Of a DNA stretch of 64,000 nucleotides, positions 43,101 to 51,401 are shown one piece after another. The notes beneath the pieces were generated by a model. That model was given only the letters and a program-made list of their open reading frames with translations, made no database searches and was not told where the DNA came from. Numbering within the stretch: position 1 is the first letter of the stretch; the number at the start of each line of letters is the position of its first letter. Made by a program: the position numbers and the translations under genes. The stretch lies in the NCBI GenBank assembly GCA_963576735.1, contig OY755178.1, positions 11,904,001-11,968,000 of the forward strand, given 5' to 3'. The DNA comes from Bedellia somnulentella (taxonomy: Eukaryota; Arthropoda; Insecta; Lepidoptera; Bedelliidae).

Positions 43101-45393
43101 CGATAATCGAAAGTAACTGCCCGCGAAATTTGAAAAGTCACCTTACTTTTTGAACACACCTTGTATATCGATTACGTAAACAATATATTAGGAGTACTAA
43201 AAACTAACCTGAGTTTGGGACATATATAAGTCTTTGCCAAAATTCGAGCCCAAAACAACAGCCAATCTTGATTCTTTCTCTGTCAATATCTCGTTAAGCA
43301 CTGGGCAGCCGTGGAATTTGTTTAGTTTCAGTATTTTCATTTTAAGTCTTGATTTCTTACTGTTAAACCACTATAAGAGAAAGTTTATTATTTATTTATT
43401 AGGCATGCGCTTAGTACATCAGTATTGTATTATAATTTATAAACAACATATAAGTTATATCTTTAACTGCAAGGCGTGAATTACCGAAAGGATGGAAAAA
43501 GAAGTAAGTAATACTTCTGGTCATCGCGTGACATTACTAGTACCTGCCGGTTCAGAATACCCATGTTTGGCTTGGAAAATGTATCCACGTGATTGATAGG
43601 CTTATCGACGTTTTGTATGAAAACACTGTCACATCACTAAGTACAACTTCCAGTTACATATTAGTCATGTAGCTTTTCTTACGATGTTTTCCTTGACCGC
43701 TAATAACCATGACAAATTAACAACACGTATGACTTTAGAGGAGACAAAATGGTAAAGGCCTGACCCGGGATTTGAACTCACGGTTAAAAAACTGCATTTG
43801 AAAAACGAATAATATGTATTTCAAAAGACGCATGGCGTTTTCAGTGTTTATCTTTCTCTTTACAGTAGTCTATATAATTAAAGAATAAATAGAGGAAAGA
43901 AAAATTTCGATACAGGCGCGAAATTTTTCTTTCCTTTATTTATTCTTTAATTATTAGTAATAATCCCCACATGAGGTTTTCATGAACAAAAAAAAAAGAT
44001 TTAAATTAAGCAATCTATATATATATAAAAGGCAAAACTGTCTAATTGACTTAGAATCAATGCACAGCCGAATCTACTCTACCTAGAAACTTGAAATTTT
44101 GTCCCGGGGGTGACTTTTATTACATAAGTGAGCGCTAAGAAGGAAACTTGAGAAATTCTTACACTATGGAGATGAAATAGGGTGTGAAATTTATATGTAA
44201 CTATTTAATCGCGGATTTACGAGTAAAAGTTTAAAAAGTGCTGTATATGTTTACCATTACATTTTTAATGAGTTGTGTAGGGGAAACAAATGTTTTATCC
44301 CCAAAGAGGGAAACCGAACCGAATGTAACCGAATTCGAACACTCAAAGAACACATAGTTTTGCCTTAAGTTCTGTTTCGATTTATATAAAGGTATTTTAA
44401 AATATATAATATGGCTGTATAGCATCGGGACAAAATCTGTAAGACTAAACTACACATGTTACTTTAAATATGTTTCCATAACCTTTATTTTTACCATCTT
44501 TTCCCCAATCAAATTCCAAAAGTGGCTGAGAAATATATAATTCCTTAGCCCTGGTTACCCCTTCTAGGGAAATATAGCCGTAAGTATATGTATATGTATG
44601 TTCCCATACAGAGTGATAGTGCTTCTATAACATATACATACGTACATAAATACGCTCACGGCTATAAATCTCTAGAAGGGGTATCCAGGGCTTTGGAACA
44701 CAAAAATTCTCAGACACTTCCGAAAGTTGAGCGGGGAAAAAATGTAAAGTAAACGTTGTTGCCGACGGTTCTCGAACTGCGACGTGTTAAAATCACTTGA
44801 AAAGGCCCAATACCCATAGTCGCCTCCTACGAACACGTATAGGATGAATTGTGGTAGTGCCATTCCAAGTCGAAACTAAACAGCGACCGACAATCCGACA
44901 CTAAGCTAACCCTACCAGAATGTCTACTTAAAACGCCTGCCCAACGTAACGTAAAACGTTATGTCTAAATCTATGAGTATTGTTAATATAAGGATAATAT
45001 ATGAGTAGAGAAGAATCACACATTCAGATCAAATAGATGAGGTGCAAAAAAGGCATGTATAAAAATATTGATCAATGCAAAAAAATAGTCAACCATTACT
45101 AAAATCGCTAAAAAGCGGCCATCAACAGTCTTTGCCAACCGTCGCGTCATGTTGGTTTGTTTACATGTTGGTTAATTAAAGTGGAATTTTCTTACGTTCG
45201 CCCATTCCTGTCGGGATTTTTCAGCTCCACCGCTAGAATTCAGTTTGTGCGCCAAATACTGCCACAACCGTCTTTTTCTGTCTCTTCCTTGTGATGAATT
45301 CTCATAGGCAGTAAATAGAGATGGGTTTTTCTCGATCGTGTGGAGAAGGATTTCCCATTGGGCATTAGATACCTGGATATTTTTGTTATCCAT
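40196..45393 (-). CDS. Myb/SANT-like (zeste/Adf-1-type) DNA-binding protein, five exons
   Basis: Probable nuclear DNA-binding regulator. My model joins exons 45393-45196, 43370-43209, 41778-41699, 40839-40718 and 40401-40196 (minus strand). All introns are GT-AG (donors GTAAGA, GTTAGT, GTGAGT, GTATTT) and the total is 768 nt: 255 codons plus TAA. Residues 8-67 form the trihelix domain, with W13 (NAQWEILL), SSQGRDRKRRLW (W44), LNSSGGAEK and W64/W67. Residues 88-108 (CPVLNEILTEKESRLAVVLG) match the segment that follows the domain in this family. PKKPKRAK at 182-189, formed across the exon 4/5 junction, is a likely nuclear signal. The C-terminus has a helical RIASCMERM segment. Relatives include host genes and Myb-like proteins of Harbinger transposons; I saw no Harbinger transposase or TIRs nearby, so a host gene is likelier. 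The exact target is unknown. Confidence 0.82.
41155..41248 (-). mobile_element. SINE-A 3' fragment in intron 3
   Basis: ACATATACTCACTGCTATAAA, then CCCAGAAAGGGGTACCCAG through CCACTTTTGATC. It lies in the intron between exons 41778-41699 and 40839-40718. Confidence 0.83.
41336..41578 (+). mobile_element. SINE-D copy, full length, in intron 3
   Basis: tRNA-like head with A box TAGGCCGAGTG (41339-41349) and B box GGTTCGATCCC (41384-41394), body GATTGTTTCTTAGTCTTGG, ATAATATTAAAT and CTTAGTTTGGAGCTAACTT, ending in TTTATTTATTTA. It is antisense to the Myb/SANT gene. Confidence 0.87.
42189..42997 (-). pseudogene. Mariner transposase, broken
   Basis: Three pieces are visible: an N-terminal helix-turn-helix part (MDQRICILFYVKNQINYSET to YGETNLSKKK), a middle part (KKIVLENHRITIREVAEDVG, FVPKLQNFDQKNRRM, LLNDVNEDPDL) and a fragment LKRVITGDESWVYDFDIET holding the first catalytic Asp. 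The pieces are separated by a frameshift near 42810 and by an inserted LINE tail at 42302-42541. The remaining catalytic residues (the D34D part) are deleted, so the element cannot move itself. Confidence 0.9.
42302..42541 (+). mobile_element. LINE 3' end inserted in the mariner
   Basis: AT-rich sequence ending TGTATGTGTGCCAAATGAAG then (AAAT)n, a typical tail of an L2/CR1/Jockey-like LINE. It interrupts the mariner transposase exactly between its DPDL and LKRV codons. Confidence 0.72.
43470..43792 (-). mobile_element. SINE-T copy in intron 1, head lost
   Basis: GGCGTGAATTACCG, CATCGCGTGACATTAC, ACGATGTTTTCC and GGATTTGAACTCACGG. The A-box end is missing. Confidence 0.83.
43874..43954. repeat. 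36-bp foldback hairpin in intron 1
   Basis: Arms 43874-43909 and 43919-43954 are complementary with one mismatch; the loop is 9 nt (ATACAGGCG). The arms and the following TAATAATCCCCACATGAGG also occur at 54412-54525, where a tRNA-like core lies between them. Confidence 0.9.
44014..44190 (+). mobile_element. Helitron-like repeat head in intron 1
   Basis: TCTATATATATATAAAAGGC, ACTGTCTAATTGAC and ACTTGAAATTTTGTCC follow the order of a widespread insect repeat whose TC start and A-T target fit Helitron-like elements. The 3' end is not seen. Confidence 0.5.
44468..44605 (+). mobile_element. SINE-A 3' half in intron 1
   Basis: ACCATCTTTTCCCCAATC through ATATAGCCGTAAGTATATG(TATG)n. It points toward the opposite-strand copy 25 bp away. 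Confidence 0.87.
44630..44885 (-). mobile_element. SINE-A copy in intron 1, full length
   Basis: Tail ATACATACGTACATAAATAC to the head remnant GTCGAAACTAAACAGC. With 44468-44605 it forms a tail-to-tail inverted pair inside the intron. Confidence 0.85.
45030..45160 (+). mobile_element. Decayed LINE-1 3' end in intron 1
   Basis: AAAAGGCATGTATAAAAATATT, GCGGCCATCAACAGTCTTTG and CCAACCGTCGCGTCATG resemble the LINE-1 coding end and stem-loop, ~35 bp from the exon-1 donor. Confidence 0.55.
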
Positions 45394-45880
45394 TTTAATA
45401 AGTGTTATAACAAAAACGCTTGCGAAGAAATGATGCTTTAATGATGCCTTTGGTTTTGTTTTTGCTTTTCTATTACATGACGCTTTGATGGCCAGTGTCT
45501 ATGTCATTGCCATGACAATAACAATGTAACAACTTATAAGTATACAGTTTACATTTTTGCAATAAGATTTCATTTTGGATAAAAAGAAGGTCTAAGTTAT
45601 ATGACCTCTAATCATTATTGTAGTTAATGAATATTAATGGTCGAATAATAAATAGAAAAGATACTTGAAATGTATTCATTTGTGGCAACATTGATTCTCA
45701 GAGGAGACAATTGATTTTTGCATGTCACTGACATGACATACCAAATGAATATTTAAGTAGCATACGCCTTGTCAAATAAAGTTCACATCTATGACATATG
45801 TAATCTAGCTTGTCAAACATACTAGTCTGTCACTTTGATTTGTATGAATCGTGTTTATTGTTTTGTGAACATCAAATGAG
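45394..45880 (-). promoter_or_regulatory. Upstream region of the Myb/SANT gene, rich in TGACA/TGTCA words
   Basis: The 5' side of exon 1. More than ten TGTCA or TGACA words occur at 45495-45840, several in inverted pairs (TGTCACTGACATGACA near 45724). No clear TATA box or initiator. They could be transcription factor half-sites or transposon remnants. Confidence 0.35.
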
Positions 45881-45952
45881 CGGCGCGTGAATGTAAACTC
45901 TTTGTTTCTGTCAACTCAAATAACAAATATTACCTATATAAAATGGAATTTC

Positions 45953-46149
45953 TGCGTAGTGTCGGCTTCGAATAGCACTACTCGATTTCTTCCGATGGGT
46001 TTACGTAAGAGGCGACTAATGGTATTGGGGCTTTTAAGGGATTCTTGGCGATGCGGTTGGAGACCCATCACCAACAACCTTTATCTCACCATCTTTTCCC
46101 CACTCAACTTTCCAAAAGTGGCTGGAGATCTTCTAATTTGGCTTGAGTA
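45953..46149 (+). mobile_element. SINE-A copy, cut by the long-TIR element
   Basis: GCGTAGTGTCGGCTTCG to CCAAAAGTGGCTGGAG and a shortened 3' end, with GAGTA at 46145-46149 directly before the next element. Confidence 0.87.
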
Positions 46150-47077
46150 TGTCGCCGGATGATTTGATGTTTAGGTTTTTTGCAAAAAATACCTAGGGAT
46201 TTTGCAAATATACGGATAAATAGACAACGCTCATAATATTTTTTAAACATACTAGTACCGTTTGGTATGATTGCGAAAAGAAATGTCAGTTTTTGTGAAT
46301 ACTGACAGCCTGACAGCCGATAGGTTGATTGCAGTGCCTCATAAACCATCATCTCTGATTGGTTGTTAATTAAGACGTACTTACCTAATTATTCCTAACT
46401 ACATTTAATGTGATTGTTATTTTAATTTTAGTTACAAAAAGTTCCGAAGTATAAAAATATTATTGTAATTTTCCCTATAAATGTAGCTTTAATACCTCAA
46501 TACTACAGTTTAACACGTACCCACTTTACTGTTCCTGTGTCAAGTGGAAAGGTGATTAGCTTCTCGGTCTGGAGGTTGCCGGTTCGATCCCCGCTGAGAG
46601 CAACATTTATGTGACAAGCATTCATTTCGATTGTTTCTTAGTCTTGGGTGTTATTTATATGTGTATTATATAATATTAAATATCGTTATATCGTCGAGTT
46701 AGTATCCCATAGTAAAAGTCTTACTTAGTTTGGGAATAACTTTACTGTGTATAATATGTCCGTATATATTTATTGAACGTGATTGTAATTTTACTCCAAT
46801 AAAAAGGTTTAAAAAAAATACAGTTCCTGAGTATAAAATATGTATTGTCATTTCTTACCCTTTAAAACTTTAGCTATAATATCTCAATAATACAATGACG
46901 AACCAATCAGAATAGGAGTAGGCGAGCTATCAGCTAATCTTACTAAACCTACAAATTTTTTTGCAAAATAACCTAGTATGATTAAAAAATATTATCACCA
47001 TTGTCTAATTATCCGTGTTTTTGCAAAACCCCTAGGTTTATTCCAAAAAAACCTCAACATCAAATCATCCTGCGACA
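46150..47077. mobile_element. Non-autonomous DNA element with ~100-bp TIRs, Ginger-like ends
   Basis: Starts TGTCGCCGGATGATTTGATG and ends with its complement (CATCAAATCATCCTGCGACA). Similarity between the arms extends roughly 100 bp through CCTAGGG, TTTTGCAAA, ACGGATAA and TAGACAA. AGTA flanks both sides (46146-46149; 47078-47081). TGTNR ends, long TIRs and a 4-bp target duplication are features described for Ginger1 elements; assignment is inference. No transposase or integrase frame. A SINE-D sits inside. Confidence 0.75.
46530..46775 (+). mobile_element. SINE-D copy inside the long-TIR element
   Basis: A-box-like GTGTCAAGTGG (46537-46547), B box GGTTCGATCCC (46581-46591), GATTGTTTCTTAGTCTTGG, CTTAGTTTGGGAATAACTTT. 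Flanking sequences 46411-46520 and 46781-46895 resemble each other imperfectly in direct orientation. Confidence 0.85.
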
Positions 47078-47554
47078 AGTATAAGTGATTTATAAAAAAA
47101 AAACATCTTATTTTCCTCAATTACTATAAATTGAGTAAACAAATCGTTTAAGTTTGCTGAAATATTTCATGAAAACCCTTACTCAAAGAAGATATTTTAA
47201 TAACAATTCCAAAACAATAATACATTTATGCCGTAGTCAGAAACAAATTAAAAGCGCCTAACAGTAATGGAGCCATGATAACTATCGACTCTCATACGGC
47301 AACAGCTATAAGAATAACTCAAGTGTATTGTAGCAAACAACGCACCGACGATATCATTCTCGGCAATTACCCACCGACAGGGTGATTTATAATTGTCACG
47401 GTGGAAAGGGCATGTTGTGAAGTGATTCTCTTGATTGCTTTCTGGTAAAGCCTGGCGTGTGGCGTAACTTGTTTTTGAATAGCAATTTTGCTGCTTTCAG
47501 TGGGCCAACGATGTTTTGTGTTCGCGTTTTGTTTAAAGCGTATATGTTTTATTA
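47078..47554. other. No gene recognised
   Basis: Single-copy sequence with no family assignment. Confidence 0.45.
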
Positions 47555-47690
47555 TTACCGTGTAGTGTCGGCTTAGAATTTCTATACCCCTTTATACCCA
47601 TCGTTGTCGTAAGATGTGACAATGTTACGTAATGTTCAGAAGTATTAGTATAGTTCGGGGATTTACGGCGTGAACGTTTGAGTTGAGTAA
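47555..47690 (+). mobile_element. Chimeric SINE: SINE-A head joined to SINE-T 3' end
   Basis: GTGTAGTGTCGGCTTAG with TACCCC and GTCGTAAGATG (SINE-A 5' end) passes directly into TGACAATGTTACGTAATG and ACGGCGTGAACGTTTGAG (SINE-T 3' end). The switch is near a G(T/C)GAC word common to both families. Confidence 0.7.
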
Positions 47691-47747
47691 TAATATAGAT
47701 TGTGTATTTCATAAAATCATACAAAGAAATTAAATTAATAGTATCTG

Positions 47748-47932
47748 TTTTGTGTCGGCTAAGAATAGCGCTTTTCTTCTCGTGGGGGTCGTTTAGGTGA
47801 TTGTTAGGCGATGTTGTTTGAGACCCGTCACTAACCCCTTTGTTAACAATATTTGCCCACAATTAAAACGATGGAGTTTCAAATTCTGAATGTAGCCATT
47901 TTTTAAAATTCATAGCCCTAACACATATATGT
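47748..47932 (+). mobile_element. SINE-A copy, strongly decayed
   Basis: GTGTCGGCTAAGAATAGCGC, GGCGATGTTGTTTGAGACCC and TAGCCATTTTT keep the family order. The 3' end is lost. Confidence 0.65.
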
Positions 47933-48230
47933 TTATATAATACAATTAATATTATTAGATCAATCAACTTTTTCCATATCGTGATTAGCTTACATTGTAA
48001 TTATAGAAGTTTGGTAAATAAAGGGATGGGTAAGTCGTGAGAGCCTGGCCTCAGATGGCGAGTGTCGGATTATGTACGTGGAATTCAATAACCTCTTAGC
48101 CACCCACATGTGAAGCGTGTGTGGTAAGTAGATAAATTATTATTCACTTACGCATGAGTACTAGATCTAACGTGGTTGCAAACATACTTTCTGTTATTAC
48201 TGTATTGAATTTTAAAGCAATTTTTTTTAA

Positions 48231-48446
48231 GTGTAGTGCTGAGTTAGAATGTCACTTACCCACGTGTGTCGTAAGAGGCGACTAAGTTATGCTTTATAAG
48301 TAGTTTTTTGGCGATGTGAATGGGGACCCATCACCAACTATACCTTATTTCTACCACCATGTCCCCTATCAACTCCCAAATATGGCTAAAGTGTTACTAG
48401 CTCTGAAGGCCCCTTTTTGAGATTTATTGCCGTGAGTATATGTAAA
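48231..48446 (+). mobile_element. SINE-A (variant B), directly followed by SINE-T
   Basis: AGTGTAGTGCTGAGTTAG, CGTGTGTCGTAAGAGGCGAC and TTATTGCCGTGAGTATATG. Its tail is only a few bases long before the SINE-T head starts. Confidence 0.83.
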
Positions 48447-48449
48447 ACG

Positions 48450-48822
48450 ATGACGTGATAGCTCAATGGGTAGAACGCCGGTTAACGTGCAAGCGACTAG
48501 TGTTCAAATCCCGGGTCGGGCCAACACCAATTTGTCTTTTATAAAGACATATGTGTGGTTAATTTATCACGGTTGTTAACGGTGAGGGAAAACATCGTGA
48601 GGAAACCCACATGGCTGAGTTGTACTTAGTCATGTGACCGTGTAATCGTACAAAACGGCGATAGGCCTGCCCCTAATCACGTGAGTACACTGTCCGTGTC
48701 CATGCAAAACGTGGGTACTCTGAACGCCAGGTGACAATGTCACGTGATGTTTTGAAGTATTAGTACCTCTGCCAACCCCTTCGGGGATATTCGGCGTGAA
48801 CGTTTATGTTATGTTTATATAT
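48450..48822 (+). mobile_element. SINE-T copy, full length (reference copy)
   Basis: A box TAGCTCAATGGG (48459-48470) and B box GTTCAAATCCC (48502-48512) at tRNA spacing. Body with two CACGTG palindromes, then CTGCCAACCCC-TTC-GGGG, GGCGTGAACGTTTATG and a (TTATG)n tail. Presumably transcribed by RNA polymerase III when active. Confidence 0.93.
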
Positions 48823-49097
48823 GTAAAAGAATTTTGTAGAGGATAAGTTTAGGTTAGGTTTAAATTATAGTAAAGATTCATATATAATCAATAAGGAGCA
48901 TTAGACTGCAAACCATCCTTAGGGGTTCAATCTCAAAATTGCTTTAGATGATTCCAGTTGGTAATCACAGGCAAAATCACTACATTTTCCCATAATTTGT
49001 AGTTGACAGATTTTGGGATATAATTAATCAACACAGTCACTGGTGCCCGAACTAGTTCCGCGCGGTGGCCTATGACTTCACTGTCCAGGACATTCTC

Positions 49098-49226
49098 AGC
49101 CTTAACAACTTTATTTTACTATCTTTTCCCCCCGCAACTTCCAAAAGTGGCTGAGGAATTTCTAATTCCTTAACTCTGGCTAACCACTCTAGGGATTTAT
49201 AGCTGTGAGTATATGTATATATGATA
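49098..49226 (+). mobile_element. SINE-A 3' half
   Basis: AACAACTTTATTTTACTATC through TTATAGCTGTGAGTATATG. The 5' half is replaced by unrelated sequence. Confidence 0.85.
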
Positions 49227-49800
49227 TTCTCAATTAAATTCTCAAAATAAAGGTAACTACCTGAAGACTAGCAATTGAGTTTTTAAGTTATATCAAAGTT
49301 TTGCTTTCGTGGATTTTGTAAATTGAGAATAGACCAACTGTTATATACGCTCGTATTCAAGGTGGGCCTTTGTCCAATACATGTGAGTTACTATGTCTAT
49401 AATGATCATTAATAGGAAATAAGGAAGAAAGTATAAAAAATCTTGCACATAAGCTACATGTAATCTAGCTGTGTTTTTTAAGTTGTGGATGGCAGGATAG
49501 TAACTCATGCTATATAAGTATTTAAAAAATATCGCACAAATATACTAAATTGTTATCCAACTCTTAATAAGTTTGGAATAATTTCATCAGGTAAGAAAGC
49601 AAAGACAAATACAAGGAATCGTTAAACGAACTTACAACTGACATACTCAGGTCCTAAATCCTAAGTAAATATTACTCGTACTAAGTAAATCAATTTGAAT
49701 ACGACCGTGTCTATCTCAAAGCGGATTGTGTAAGAATTCACTCGGTACTTGGGACTCTGCTTGCTTTCAGTATTTTACTTTGTTCCTTACTTTATACTTG
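49227..49800. other. No gene recognised
   Basis: AT-rich single-copy DNA. Confidence 0.5.
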
Positions 49801-49918
49801 ATAACATAACATAACATAAACGTTCACGCCGTTTATCCCCGAAGGGGTTGGCAGAGGTACCAATACTCCTGAACTCACATGGCAAGCGCAATCTAGTTTC
49901 CAGAGAAGGTACCCACGT
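49801..49918 (-). mobile_element. SINE-T 3' fragment
   Basis: (CATAA)n tail, ACGTTCACGCCGTTTATCC, GGGGTTGGCAGAGG; ends at GTACCCACGTG. It shares the CACATGGCAAGCGC variant with 37711-38077. Confidence 0.87.
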
Positions 49919-50004
49919 GTCACGTTTATACTTGATATTTTGTTATTAAACTAAATTATAGTTCCAAAGAAAAAAAAAAACAATTTACCAAGTGCAGCAT
50001 AATT

Positions 50005-50145
50005 GTACGAGCGACCATTTAACTAGATATTGCGTGGTATAAATCTGACATCTCTTTCGTACTTACTTAGTATCGTATACTGTCATCTCATTCTAACCGA
50101 TATTGTGATAATAAAATAGCTCTCGTGCTAGGCCGCCTTAAAACT
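50005..50145 (+). repeat. Interspersed repeat E (three copies in window)
   Basis: GAGCGACCATTTAACTAG, GCGTGGTATAAATC, AGTATCGTATACTG and CATTCTAACCG recur at 56255-56410 (inverted) and, shortened, at 56622-56720. Ends are not defined and the class is unknown. Confidence 0.6.
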
Positions 50146-50639
50146 CTCTCTACTACTCCTTTTAAGGGATGTTAAGCCATGAGTATAGGTGTATATGTAT
50201 AATACTTTACCTGCTTATCATATTGCCAAAAAATATATATTTTTCAACAGTATACCCATTATTGTTAAAAAGAAACGAGACACCATCATGCATTATAATA
50301 TAACTAGCTTGAACATTCTTCTACCTCGGTCCTATAATAAACAATCATCAATCAATATTGACGAGCTAGCTCAATTTGAGACACGTCAGTTAGTCAGTGT
50401 ATTTTGTTCACCGTAATTCTCTAAAATATATTTTATGTATGAAATTATTTGGTAATGATGATATGAGCATGATTAATGACAATATATTGATTCTAGCATT
50501 TGATCTACCAAAGGTACGAGTAGAAAATAGTTTGGGAAATAATACATACTACGATGTAGAAATTGACAGCTTTACATGTCATTGCAAGCTCTGACATACT
50601 CATACCATGCAATAATAACAAAGATTAAAAAGCCGAATA

Positions 50640-50737
50640 CGATGAGGGCAGCGCAGGGCCGGTCGTTGTGGGAATCTATAGGGAAGGCCTATGTACAGCA
50701 GTGGACATCTATTGGCTGAATGATGATGATGAGAAAC
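50640..50737 (+). mobile_element. LINE-2 (RTE-like) 3' end, short
   Basis: GATGAGGGCAGCGCAGGGCC, GTCGTTGTGGGAATC, CAGTGGACATCTATTGGCTG and a (GAT)n tail, the same end as 51402-51925. Confidence 0.85.
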
Positions 50738-51057
50738 TAAATACCTACCTTTATGCCAAGTCTGATTAACATCCATCCTGTTGCTATTACATGATACGCG
50801 GACATTCAGAGCGACTGACTGTATTTTTTTCATAAATGTCATAGTTGATTTCTGTTAAGACAATATGCCTTATTAATTGTCTTCAACAGCTTGAAGTAGT
50901 ATGACTTACAAAACCGTATACCTTTTCAGGGGCGTATACTAAGTGATTAATAAAAGTTTTCAGTTATGTTATAAGTTGCAATTGCTAAAAACTCTAATGT
51001 CCAATAAAAAGGTATTTATTTTTGTGATCTTTAAGGTTAATCAAAAGAAGAAGACAA
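50738..51057. other. No gene recognised
   Basis: Single-copy sequence. The 80-codon minus frame at 50600-50842 mostly translates the LINE-2 tail. Confidence 0.5.
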
Positions 51058-51303
51058 AAAGATACATATAGTCACGGCTATAAATCCCTTAACGGGGTAG
51101 CCAGAGCTTTGGAATGAGAAATTCCGCAGCCACTTTTGGAAGTTGATTGGGGAAAAGATGGTAATAATAAATGTTTTTGGTGACGTGTCTCCAACCACAT
51201 CGTCCAAAAATCACTTAAAAAGCCCTATACCCTTAGTCGCCTCTTACGATCACCCACGGGTAGAAATGGGGTAGTGTTATTCTAAGCCGACACTACACAG
51301 CAA
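51058..51303 (-). mobile_element. SINE-A copy, full length
   Basis: Tail remnant GATACATATAGTCACGG to head AGCCGACACTACACAGC. Moderately young. Confidence 0.87.
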
Positions 51304-51401
51304 TGAGAAAAAGATATGGGTAACTAATGAAAAAAGCCACTACTTCCAAGGGAAAGCAAAAAATTAACTATTAAAGAATGGATAAGAGGCAAATGATAGA
51401 A

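Larger units (their letters stand above)
42159..43163 (-). mobile_element. Mariner transposon relic in intron 2
   Basis: Ends CGAGGTGTGTTC / CAAGGTGTGTTC are ~30-bp inverted repeats with 2 mismatches, flanked by TA at 42157-42158 and 43164-43165. The transposase is on the minus strand. The element is ~1.0 kb including a ~240-bp LINE insertion, so about 0.5 kb of the usual ~1.3 kb, the second half of the gene, is deleted. Confidence 0.93.

Noticed and set aside
45172..45195. Extension of the Myb/SANT frame past W64-A-N (VRKFHFN then stop)
   Set aside because: This is read-through into intron 1. GTAAGA follows codon 66, and the next exon continues the family pattern in phase.
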